From: Corallococcus caeni
GTDB taxonomy: Bacteria > Myxococcota > Myxococcia > Myxococcales > Myxococcaceae
Assembly (NCBI RefSeq): GCF_036245865.1
Contig: NZ_BTTW01000001.1
Location: forward strand, 1,736,001 to 1,800,000
Direction: 5' to 3'
DNA: 64,000 bases
In this document: in pieces, positions 53,629 through 62,097 of the stretch
Numbering within the stretch: position 1 is the first letter of the stretch
Layout of the letters: each line of letters begins with the position of its first letter
The notes under the pieces: generated by a model
The model's database searches: none
The model's input: the letters and a program-made list of their open reading frames with translations, nothing else
What the model was told of the DNA's origin: nothing
Position numbers and translations under genes: made by a program

Positions 53629-53655
53629 AGTCACCGGGCCCGGTGCCCCGTGACT
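53629..53655 (-). promoter_or_regulatory. Structured element in the protease 5' region
   Basis: AGTCAC (53629-53634) / GTGACT (53650-53655) encloses GGGC (53636-53639) / GCCC (53645-53648) around CCGGT; the core CACCGGGCCCGGTG is itself a perfect 14-base palindrome. It lies 38 bases upstream of the protease ATG and 64 bases after the GST stop, so it could be leader structure, operator or GST terminator. Confidence 0.4.
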
Positions 53656-53718
53656 CCGTCAGCCCTCCACCCTAGAATACCGGTCTGACAAGAAATACGG
53701 CTAAAGCCCGCCCAGGCC

Positions 53719-54372
53719 TCAGGACCCGCGCGGCTTCGCGTCCTGGAACGCGCTCATCTGCGCGGCCAGCGCGCGCTGGAACGCGGGCCGTGCCTCGCAG
53801 CGTTCCTTGTAGGCCTTGAGCGTGGGATGGGCGTCGAGCACGTCGGTGTGCCGCAGGATGCGCAGCACCGTGGTCATCATCAGGTCGCCCACGGTGAAGC
53901 GCTCCTCCAGGTACTGGCGGTCTCCCAGCCACGTGGCCAGTTCGCCCAGGCGCTGGTGGATGCGCTTCACCACGTCGGGCCGGTGGAGCCCGGCCCACTC
54001 TGCGTCCGGGACGAAGAGGTCGATCTCCGCGAGCTGCTGGATGTGGATCTCCAGCGAGTTCAGCGCCGCGAACAACCACGAGAGCGCCCGCGCCCGGCCC
54101 GACTCATCCGTGGGGAGCAGCACGTCGCTGTTCAACGCCAAGTGCACCAGGATGGCGCCCGACTCGAAGAGGGACAGGCCGTCGTCCTCGAACACGGGCA
54201 CCTGCCCGAAGGGCTGCTGCATGCGGTAGTCGGCCGACCGCTGGACGTCGCCATCGATGAGCCTCGCCTGATACGGCAGGCCCGCCTCCTCCAGCGCCCA
54301 CCGCACCCGGAGGTCTCGCACCAGGCCCTGCGCGAACGGTGGCACCCACTTGAAAGCACTGACGGTGATCAT
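53719..54372 (-). CDS. Glutathione S-transferase
   Basis: 217 residues from ATG 54372. GSH-binding thioredoxin domain: ITVSAFKWVPPFAQGLVRDL, PFGQVPVFEDDGLSLFESGAILVHLA (cis-Pro and ES-AI motif), then the helical domain with ERFTVGDLMMTTVLRIL (N-capping box). The N-terminal active-site region lacks an obvious Ser/Tyr/Cys near the canonical position, so catalytic type is unclear. Second GST of the window, not close in sequence to the one at 28065. Divergent from the SulP gene (120-base gap). Confidence 0.88.
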   Translation of the reverse strand: MITVSAFKWVPPFAQGLVRDLRVRWALEEAGLPYQARLIDGDVQRSADYRMQQPFGQVPVFEDDGLSLFESGAILVHLALNSDVLLPTDESGRARALSWLFAALNSLEIHIQQLAEIDLFVPDAEWAGLHRPDVVKRIHQRLGELATWLGDRQYLEERFTVGDLMMTTVLRILRHTDVLDAHPTLKAYKERCEARPAFQRALAAQMSAFQDAKPRGS

Positions 54373-54492
54373 GCCCGGCAGCCTCTCGTCACTCGGGCAG
54401 GCATGACCAGCGTCATCTGAAACGCATGTCCGCCCGGATGCCCCTGCCCGGAGGACGATGCCCGTGTCGTGCCGGGTGGACATCTCGTGCGC

Positions 54493-56411
54493 ATGGGAGA
54501 CGAAGCGCGCCGCGGCGCCGCACGGAGCCACACCTCGTGGCCCACCCGCGTCAGCCCGTTCCTTGGCTCCCTGCGCGGCTATGACAGGGCGCGCCTGAAG
54601 AAGGACCTGGTGGGCGCGCTCACGGTGACGGCGCTGCACATCCCGGAGGGCATGGCCTACGCGCAGCTCGCGGGGCTGCCTCCGCAGGCGGCGCTGTACT
54701 CCACTCCGGCGGCGCTGGCGCTCTACGCGCTGTTCGGCAGCTCGCGGCAGCTCATCATCGCGGTGTCCGCCAGCGTGTCGGTGCTCTCCGCCGCCACGGT
54801 GGGCGCCGTGGCACAGCAGGGCACTCCACGCTTCGTGGCGCTCACGGCCGCGCTGGCCCTGATGGCGGGTGCCGTGGCCGTGCTGGCGGGCGTGCTGAAG
54901 CTGGGGCGCGTGGCGCAGTTCTTCTCCACCTCCGTGCTGAGCGGCTTCGTGTTCGGGCTGGCGCTCATCATCGCCATCAAGCAGGTGCCCAAGCTCCTGG
55001 GCATCCAGGGCGCGAAGGGCGGCTTCTTCGAGCGGCTGGGCTTCATCCTCTCCCACCTGGGACAGACGCATCCGCTGACGCTCGCCGTGGGGGCGGCGAG
55101 CATCGCGGCGCTGCTCCTGCTGGGACGGCTGTCCCGGCGCGTCCCGGCGTCGCTCGCGGTGCTGGTGCTGGGTCGCTGCTGCGCCTGGACGCGCAGGGCG
55201 TGGCCATCGTGGGGCCCATCCCCGCGGGCCTGGTGCCGCCCCAGCTCCCGGAAGTGGGGATGAAGGACCTGCTCCCGTTGTTGCCGGGCGCGTGCGGCAT
55301 CGTGCTGGTGGCGTTCGCGGAGGCCATTGGCCCGGCGCGCATGTTCGCCGCGAAGCACGGCTACGAGGTGGACCCCGACCGGGAGCTGGTGGGCCTGGGC
55401 GCCGCGAACCTGGGCGGCGGGCTCTTCCGGGGCTTCGGCATGGGGTGCAGCCGGTCCAAGTCCGCCGCGAATGATCAGGCGGGGGCCACCACGCAGGTGT
55501 CCTCGCTGGTGACGGCGGGGCTGACGCTGCTGGTGGCCTTGTTCCTCACGGGCCTGTTCCGCGCGCTGCCAGAGGCCACGCTGGGCGCCATCGTGGTGGT
55601 GGCCATCCTGGGGATGATGGACGTGAAGGCGCTGGCGCGGCTGGCCCGCCTGCGCCGCGCGGACTTCCTGGGCGCGGCGGTGGCGCTGGCGGCGGTGCTG
55701 GCCTTCGACGTGCTGCCCGGCCTGCTCATCGCGGTGGGCGTGTCGCTGTTCCTCACCGTCTACCGCGCCAGCCAGCCGCGCCTGAGCGAGCTGGGGCGGG
55801 TGCCCGGGACGCTGGACCTGGTGGCCACGCACCGCGAGTCCTCCGCCATCACCCTGCCCGGCCTGCTCGTCATCCGGCCGGAGGAAGGCCTCTTCTTCGC
55901 CAACGCGACGGCGCTGCGGGACGCGGTGCTCGCCCTCGTGCGTGACGCGAAGGTGCCGGTGCGCGAGGTGCTGCTGGACCTGGAGCTGACGGAGGACCTG
56001 GACGTGCCGGGGGCGGACATGCTGGCGGGCCTGCACGAGGACCTGTCGCACCGGGGCATCACCCTGGCCCTCGCCCGCGTGCACGCGCCGACGCTCCGGT
56101 TGCTGGAGCGCACCGGAGCGCTGGCGAAGGTGGAGCGGCGCAACGTGCATCCCCAGGTGAGCACGGGCGTGGAGTCCTGGATGGCGCGGCACGAGTCCCA
56201 GACGTGGCAGGAGTGGCGCCTCATCCAGGACGGGCTGTACCTGGTGCGCTCGCGCGTGGACGAGGCGGGCGCGGCGCTGCACGGCGAGGAGCGCTACCGG
56301 CAGGAGGACCTCCTCATCCGGCTGGATGAAGCGGACAGGCGCATGCGGGAGCTGTTGCGGAAGCTGCCGCATCCCCCGACCGATGAGGACTCGCGGGGGT
56401 CCACGCACTGA
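54493..56411 (+). pseudogene. SulP-family anion transporter, disrupted by a frameshift near 55170
   Basis: The frame from 54493 encodes the N-terminal half (PFLGSLRGYDRARLKKDLVG, ALHIPEGMAYAQLAGLPPQAALYS... RRVPASLAVLVLG) and then runs to a stop at 55263 with meaningless sequence. The remainder is in another frame from ~55174: LLRLDAQGVAIVGPIPAG, GFGMGCSRSKSAANDQAGA, and a C-terminal STAS domain, to TGA at 56411. One additional G in CTGGGTCG (55168-55173) would restore the frame; the loop is also a few residues shorter than usual. The transporter would carry sulfate, bicarbonate or another anion. Either a true pseudogene or a homopolymer sequencing error. Confidence 0.83.
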
Positions 56412-56529
56412 GGCCGGCGCGCGTCACGCGGGAGGCCGGACCTGCCTCCCGAGCCCCCGCCCGCCCCCGGCCACCGGAACGATGTCCGGACCGGGCCCCC
56501 GTGGGCACCTCGTGCCCAGGAGGTGGCGA

Positions 56530-58185
56530 ATGGCAAGCAAGGCGAAGCCCTCGGGCAACGGACACGGCAAGCAGGCGAAGCAGCCCAACATCCTGGTCAT
56601 CTGGGGAGATGACATCGGCTTCTGGAACATCAGCGCCTACAACCAGGGGATGATGGGCTACCGCACGCCCAACATCGACCGCATCGCGAAGGAAGGCGCG
56701 CTGATGACGGACTGCTACGGCCAGCAGAGCTGCACCGCGGGCCGCGCGGCGTTCATCACGGGCATGAACCCGCTGCGCACGGGGCTCACCACCATTGGCA
56801 TGCCGGGCGCGAAGTACGGCCTGCAGGACTCCGACCCCACCATCGCGGAGATGCTCAAGCCGCTGGGCTACACCTGCGGCCAGTTCGGCAAGAACCACCT
56901 GGGCGACTCCAATCCCTACCTGCCCACGAACCACGGCTTCGACGAGTTCTTCGGCAACCTCTACCACCTGAACGCGGAGTGCGAGCCGGAGTGCCCCGAC
57001 TACCCGAAGGATCCGGCCTTCAAGGCGCGCTTCGGGCCTCGCGGCGTGCTGCACAGCTGGGCCACGGACCGCCAGGACGTCACCGAGGATCCGCGCTGGG
57101 GCGTCGTGGGCAGGCAGCGCATCGAGGACACCGGCCCGCTCACCAAGAAGCGCATGGAGACGGTGGACGGCGAGTTCCTGAAGGAGGCGCTGGACTTCAT
57201 GGAGCGCGCGGTGAAGGACGGCAAGCCGTTCTTCCTCTGGCACAACACCACGCGCACCCACGTCTTCACCTACCTCCAGGAGAAGTACCGCAACGTCACG
57301 GGCTATGGCCTCTACGCGGACGCGATGCGGGAACTGGACGACATCGTCGGGGCGTTGCTGGCCAAGCTGGACGAGTTGGGCATCGCGGACAACACCCTGG
57401 TGGTGTTCTCCACCGACAACGGCGTGGAGAAGATGGGCTGGCCGGACGGCGGCAACAGCCCGTTCCGCGGGGAGAAGGGGTCGACGTGGGAGGGCGGCGT
57501 GCGGGTGCCGTGCGCGGTGCGCTGGCCGGGCGTGGTGGAGCCGGGGCGCGTCATCAACGACATCTTCGCGCACGAGGACTGGATGCCCACGCTGGTGGCG
57601 GCGGCGGGCGGCCCCACGGACCTCGCGGAGAAGTGCAAGCAGGGCTACAAGGTGGGGGACAAGACCTTCAAGGTCTACCTGGACGGGTACGACCAGCGGG
57701 GGCTGCTGGCGGGCACGGAGGAGGGGCGCCGGCACGAATTCATCTACGTGCTCGACAGCGGCAACCTCGCGGCGGTCCGGTACAAGGACTGGAAGATCAT
57801 CTTCAGCTACCAGGACGGCGAAGGCCCGGACATGTGGTTCAGCGGCAAGCGCTTCAACCCGGCGTGGCCCTACCTCATCAACCTGCGCTCGGATCCGTTC
57901 GAGTACGCGACGCACTCCGGTCTCTACACGCAGTGGTACGGCGAGCGCATGTTCACCTTCGTCCCCGCGCAGATGCTGGTGAAGCAGTTCGCGGAGAGCC
58001 TCATCGAGTTCCTGCCCAGCCAGGCCCCGGGCAGCCTGAGCATCGGGCCGATGAAGGAGCGCGTGAAACAGAAGATGGCGGAGGCGAGGAAGCAGAAGGA
58101 GGAGCCCAGCGTCAGCGACCAGGTCATGTCCCTGGCCAACGAGGTGGAGCAGTTCATCCAGCGCTTCCAGCAATCCCATACGTAG
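56530..58185 (+). CDS. Cytoplasmic Cys-type arylsulfatase
   Basis: 551 residues, no signal peptide. Type I sulfatase/alkaline phosphatase fold: NILVIWGDDIGFWN (first metal-binding DD), the formylglycine site SCTAGRAAFITGM with Cys68 as the residue to be oxidised and Arg72, KNHLGD and FSTDNGVEKMGWPDGG for the second metal half. Ala replaces Pro in the usual CxPxR motif, a known variant. Hydrolyses a sulfate ester of unknown nature in the cytosol. ATG at 56530 has AGGAGGTGG upstream. Followed by the FGE gene, and preceded by the broken SulP gene; a sulfate-handling island. Confidence 0.93.
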   Translation: MASKAKPSGNGHGKQAKQPNILVIWGDDIGFWNISAYNQGMMGYRTPNIDRIAKEGALMTDCYGQQSCTAGRAAFITGMNPLRTGLTTIGMPGAKYGLQDSDPTIAEMLKPLGYTCGQFGKNHLGDSNPYLPTNHGFDEFFGNLYHLNAECEPECPDYPKDPAFKARFGPRGVLHSWATDRQDVTEDPRWGVVGRQRIEDTGPLTKKRMETVDGEFLKEALDFMERAVKDGKPFFLWHNTTRTHVFTYLQEKYRNVTGYGLYADAMRELDDIVGALLAKLDELGIADNTLVVFSTDNGVEKMGWPDGGNSPFRGEKGSTWEGGVRVPCAVRWPGVVEPGRVINDIFAHEDWMPTLVAAAGGPTDLAEKCKQGYKVGDKTFKVYLDGYDQRGLLAGTEEGRRHEFIYVLDSGNLAAVRYKDWKIIFSYQDGEGPDMWFSGKRFNPAWPYLINLRSDPFEYATHSGLYTQWYGERMFTFVPAQMLVKQFAESLIEFLPSQAPGSLSIGPMKERVKQKMAEARKQKEEPSVSDQVMSLANEVEQFIQRFQQSHT

Positions 58186-58308
58186 CCCACCGGGCCCGTC
58201 GGGCCGTGGGGCGTCCATTCCTCCACTGCCCGACACCCGCCCCGGCCCCCGGTGCGAGTGTCATTCGGGGCGCCGGGCCGGATGTTCTCCGTTGGAGGAC
58301 TTCCCGCC

Positions 58309-59310
58309 ATGCACCGCAACGACAGCCGCGACGCCACGCCCGACGCGGAGCCCACCGACACCGCCGCGCGCCCGGGCCGCGCTCCGTTCCCGGACATGGT
58401 GTGGGTTCCCGGCGGCACGTACTGGATGGGCTCCGATCATCACTATCCCGAAGAAGCCCCCGCGCATCAGGTCACCGTCTCCGGCTTCTGGATGGACCGC
58501 TTCACCGTGACGAACGAACAGTTCGCCCGCTTCGTCGAAGCCACCGGCTACGTCACCGTCGCGCAGCGCCCGCTCAATCCCGCGGACTACCCCGGCGCCA
58601 CGCCGGACTCGCTCGTCCCCGGCTCGCTCGTGTTCCAGAAGGCCCGGGGCCCCGTGGACCTGGGCAACGTGACCAACTGGTGGAGCTACGTCCCCGACGC
58701 CTGCTGGAAGCACCCCGAAGGGCGCCGCTCCTCCGTGAAGCACCGCCGCGACCACCCCGTCGTCCACATCGCCTTCGAGGACGCGGAGGCCTACGCCACC
58801 TGGGCCGGCAAGGCCCTCCCCACCGAGGCGGAGTGGGAGCGCGCCGCGCGCGGCGGCCTGGACCGCAACGAGTTCTGCTGGGGCAATGACTTCACCCCCA
58901 ACGGCGAACACCTGGCCAACACCTGGCAGGGCTACTTCCCGTGGCAGAACCTCCGCGAGGACGGCCACGAGGGCACCTGCCCCGTCGGCGCCTTTCCTCC
59001 CAATGGCTATGGCCTCCATGAGATGGCTGGCAACGTCTGGGAATGGACCACCGACTGGTACCAGGAGCGCCACCAGGGAAACAAAGGCAAGGCGTGCTGC
59101 ATCCCCGTCAACCCGCGAGGCCCCGCCACGGCCCAGGGCAGCCAGGCCCCCTCCACGCCCGCCGTCACCCTCCCGCGCCGCGTCCTCAAGGGCGGCAGCC
59201 ACCTGTGCGCGCCCAACTACTGCCGCCGCTACCGGCCCGCGGCGCGCTCGCCCCAGGCCGTGGACAGCGGCGCCAGCCACATCGGCTTCCGCTGCATCGT
59301 GCGCCCGTAG
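58309..59310 (+). CDS. Formylglycine-generating enzyme (SUMF1/FGE-type sulfatase-modifying factor)
   Basis: 333 residues from ATG 58309 (GGAGGA upstream); no signal peptide, consistent with acting on the cytosolic sulfatase. FGE fold: DMVWVPGGTYWMGSD, APAHQVTVSGFWMDRFTVTNEQF, HPVVHIAFEDAEAYATWAGKALPTEAEWE, GYGLHEMAGNVWEWTTDWY. The copper/disulfide active-site cysteines are Cys300 and Cys305 in KGGSHLCAPNYCRRYRP, spaced as in human FGE, so it is probably catalytic and not just an FGE-domain protein. It converts Cys68 of the adjacent sulfatase to formylglycine. 123-base gap between them. Confidence 0.94.
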   Translation: MHRNDSRDATPDAEPTDTAARPGRAPFPDMVWVPGGTYWMGSDHHYPEEAPAHQVTVSGFWMDRFTVTNEQFARFVEATGYVTVAQRPLNPADYPGATPDSLVPGSLVFQKARGPVDLGNVTNWWSYVPDACWKHPEGRRSSVKHRRDHPVVHIAFEDAEAYATWAGKALPTEAEWERAARGGLDRNEFCWGNDFTPNGEHLANTWQGYFPWQNLREDGHEGTCPVGAFPPNGYGLHEMAGNVWEWTTDWYQERHQGNKGKACCIPVNPRGPATAQGSQAPSTPAVTLPRRVLKGGSHLCAPNYCRRYRPAARSPQAVDSGASHIGFRCIVRP

Positions 59311-59343
59311 CCGCGACCTGCGGCAAGCAGGAAGGTGACGCGG

Positions 59344-60756
59344 ATGGCGGACGCAGAGGCACTTCCTGGAGCCAGGGGGCGGCCGGGGAGGCACGGGCAG
59401 GCTCGACGACCGCGTGAGGGCCCGTCCCTCCGTTGGTGGCTCCAACACCGGCTGTGGATTCCACCCGCCGTGGGGGCTGCCCTGGGAGCCTGCCTGGGCG
59501 TTCTCTTCGTGACGCCATCGCCCACCGTGGCCAGGGTGCTGAGCGGGCTCGCCTGGAATGCCACGGCCGCCGAGGCGCGCGGCATGCTCTCCGCGGTGCT
59601 GGGCGTCGCGCTGACCTCGCTGAGCATCGTGCTCTCCCTGTCCATGCTCGTGGTGCAGAGCGCGGCGGGGCAGTACTCGCCGCGCCTGCTGCGCCTGTAT
59701 CTCCACAGCGCGGGCATCCGCGTGGTCATCCCGGTGTTCGTCGCCACGAGCGTCTTCTGCGTGGTGGCGGCGCAAGCGTTCGGCTTCGTCTCGGAGCTCG
59801 AGCGCGCACCGCGGCCCGCGCTCTCGCTGGCCATGCTGCTGCTCATCGCCTGTGAGGGCGCGCTCGTCTTCCAGGTGCTCCAGACGCTTCAGTTGATGCG
59901 GGTGGAGAACCTGGTCAGGCAGGTGCGCCACGGCACGCTGGCCGCCGCGCGAAGGCTCGAACGGTTCCGGTCGGCGGATCTCGAGGTGCCCGCTCCGCCC
60001 CGCGCTCGCACGGAAGCCCCGGGGAAGGTCTGGCCGATCCGGGTCCAGGAGGACGGCTTCATCGCCTCCGTCGACGCGAAGGCGCTTCTGGAGGTGGCGA
60101 CGGCGAATCAACTCACCCTCCACCTGGAGCGAGCCGTGGGCGAGCCGGTGATTCAAGGCGAGGAGGTGGGCTGGTTCGAGGCCCCGGCACGCGGTCCCGC
60201 CCCACGGCACGAGCACATCGCGGCCCGACTGCGCGGCGCCATCCACCTGGACCGCTGGCGGGATGCGGACCGGGACGTCGCCCTGGGAGTGCGTCAGCTG
60301 GTGGATGTGGCCATCAAGGCGCTCTCCCCCGGCATCAATGATCCGTACACCGCGGTGGAGGCGGTGGACCAGCTGACCTTCCTGCTGTGCGAACTGAGCC
60401 GGATGCACCTGGGGCCCCGCGTGCTCGCGGACGCCTCCGGGGCCCCTCGCGTGTTCCTGCGCGGCCCCGGGTTGCGGGACTACCTGGCGTTGGCCACGGA
60501 CCAGATCCTCCGCTATGGCGCCGCCGAACCCGCCGTGGTGCTCCGGCTCCTGCGGCTGGCCGCCGCCGTGGGCCAGCGCGCGCGGGAGCCGGAGGACCGG
60601 CGCGCGGCGCGGGAGCTGCTCCACTCCATCCTGACCGTCGCCGAGCCAGCGCGGGCAGGCGCTCCGGACGCCTCCGTCCTTCGCCGTCACGCGGAGGCGC
60701 TGGAGCAGGCGCTCGGCGGTGGGCCCTGGCCTCCGCTTCCAGCCATCGGCTTCTGA
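59344..60756 (+). CDS. DUF2254 integral membrane protein
   Basis: 470 residues from ATG 59344 with GGAAGG upstream (GTG 59335 possible). Four hydrophobic segments: IPPAVGAALGACLGVLFV, SAVLGVALTSLSIVLSLSMLVV, IRVVIPVFVATSVFCVVAAQAF, ALSLAMLLLIACEGALVF. The soluble C-terminal part has DRDVALGVRQLVDVAIKALSPGINDPYTAVEAVDQL, the diagnostic DUF2254 motif (ALSPGINDPxTA). Function unknown; suggested as channel-like. Convergent with the ThrE-like gene. Confidence 0.9.
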   Translation: MADAEALPGARGRPGRHGQARRPREGPSLRWWLQHRLWIPPAVGAALGACLGVLFVTPSPTVARVLSGLAWNATAAEARGMLSAVLGVALTSLSIVLSLSMLVVQSAAGQYSPRLLRLYLHSAGIRVVIPVFVATSVFCVVAAQAFGFVSELERAPRPALSLAMLLLIACEGALVFQVLQTLQLMRVENLVRQVRHGTLAAARRLERFRSADLEVPAPPRARTEAPGKVWPIRVQEDGFIASVDAKALLEVATANQLTLHLERAVGEPVIQGEEVGWFEAPARGPAPRHEHIAARLRGAIHLDRWRDADRDVALGVRQLVDVAIKALSPGINDPYTAVEAVDQLTFLLCELSRMHLGPRVLADASGAPRVFLRGPGLRDYLALATDQILRYGAAEPAVVLRLLRLAAAVGQRAREPEDRRAARELLHSILTVAEPARAGAPDASVLRRHAEALEQALGGGPWPPLPAIGF

Positions 60757-60800
60757 CGCCTTCCGGCCTGGAGGTTCGTTGCGAGACGCCAGTGGGTCCA

Positions 60801-60825
60801 CCGCCGCATCGCGCGCCCGCGGCGG
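60801..60825. terminator. Hairpin between convergent genes
   Basis: CCGCCGC at 60801-60807 and GCGGCGG at 60819-60825 form a 7-bp stem with an 11-base loop immediately next to the stop codon of the ThrE-like gene (60826). No U-tract. Confidence 0.35.
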
Positions 60826-62097
60826 CTACGCGCCGCCGGCGCTGGGAGGGACGGCCGGGGCTCGCTCCACGGAGATGCGCGGCGGCACCACCACCGTCGC
60901 GAACACCACCCCCAGCACCAGCTGCAGCGCCACCAGCAGCACGTTGAACGGCCGGGCTTCCTCCACGCCCGGGCGGCCCGCGCCGAGCAGCGCGAGGATG
61001 GTCTCCGTGCCGATGAAGCCCGGCGCGAGCTGCAACATGCCCGGCAGGATGACCGTCATGGGCATCCGCTGCTTCCCTCGCCCGTAGAGCAGCCCCACCA
61101 CCCCCAGCACGAACGCGGCCACCAGCGGGCTGCCCGGATCCCCCAGCAGCACCTTCGTCACCGCCTGCGCCCCGTAGGCCGTCAGCACCCCGACGACAAT
61201 CCACGCCACGTCGCGCGGCCGCCCCGACATGCACACCGTCAGCGCCACGCCCCCCACCGCGACCAGGAGGACCGTGAGCAGGGGCGGCAGCGCGTGCGGC
61301 GCGAAGTGCGGCGGCAGCGCCCAGAAGAAGCCCCACAGCGTCCCCGCCGCCGCGAAGCCCACGCCCAGCATCAGGAAGCGCAGGAGCCCGTACGCCAACC
61401 GGGGCAGCCCCGCCTCCACCGCCTCCATGGCCAGCTCCAGCGAGCCCAGCGTCACCACCATCGCGGGCACCAGCAGCGTCGCCCCGCCGAACAGCGCCCG
61501 CACCGCGTTGAAGGGCGGCAGGAGGAACGTGAACCCCAACGCCACCCACGTCCCCAGGAACGCGGCCAGGAAGCTCTTCAAGAGGTCCAACCGCTGCGAG
61601 TGCATCGTGCCGAAGTGGATGGCGCCCGCGACGACGCCCACGAAGAAGGCCACGAGCAGCTCCAGCCAGCCCCCGCCCACCCGCGCCGCCACCGCCACGC
61701 CATAGACGCCGTACGCCAGGAACACGAGCCACTCCGGGTAGGGCGCGCGCGTGGTCAGGATGCGGTCCAGCTCCGTGCGGGCCTCGGGCAGCCGCACGCG
61801 CCCTTCGGGGATGGCGTCCGCCAGCCGCAGCAGCGCCGCGGCCCGGCCCAGGTTCCAGTGCGGGTTGAAGGGCAGCCGCGCGAAGGCCACGCGCGAGTGG
61901 CTGGGGGACAGCACCTCCGTCATCGCCAGGCTCTGGAGCGTGAAGACCTCCACGTCCAGCCCCCACGCCTTCGCCGCCCGGCGCACGCGGTCCTCCACCA
62001 GCAGCGACGGCTGGTAGGCCAGGTGCAGGGCCTTCGCCAGGTCCAGCAGGAAGGCGGAGGCCGCCGCTTCGTCCAGCACGCGGTCCGCGGCGGTCAT
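60826..62097 (-). CDS. ThrE-family threonine/serine exporter-like protein
   Basis: 423 residues. The N-terminal ~110 residues (AAASAFLLDLAKALHLAYQPSLLVEDRV, VFTLQSL, YPEWLVFLAYGVYGVAVAARVGGG) and ten or so following membrane segments match the ThrE fusion of PF06738-like and PF12821-like halves: RLDLLKSFLAAFLGTWVALGF, FLLPPFNAVRALFGG, ALGSLELAMEAVEAGL. The GMLQLAPGFIGTETILALLGAG block near the end is typical of the second half. Exports threonine/serine or related metabolites. ATG at 62097 overlaps the upstream TGA (ATGA, 62094-62097), so it is translationally coupled to the OMP gene. Confidence 0.85.
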   Translation of the reverse strand: MTAADRVLDEAAASAFLLDLAKALHLAYQPSLLVEDRVRRAAKAWGLDVEVFTLQSLAMTEVLSPSHSRVAFARLPFNPHWNLGRAAALLRLADAIPEGRVRLPEARTELDRILTTRAPYPEWLVFLAYGVYGVAVAARVGGGWLELLVAFFVGVVAGAIHFGTMHSQRLDLLKSFLAAFLGTWVALGFTFLLPPFNAVRALFGGATLLVPAMVVTLGSLELAMEAVEAGLPRLAYGLLRFLMLGVGFAAAGTLWGFFWALPPHFAPHALPPLLTVLLVAVGGVALTVCMSGRPRDVAWIVVGVLTAYGAQAVTKVLLGDPGSPLVAAFVLGVVGLLYGRGKQRMPMTVILPGMLQLAPGFIGTETILALLGAGRPGVEEARPFNVLLVALQLVLGVVFATVVVPPRISVERAPAVPPSAGGA

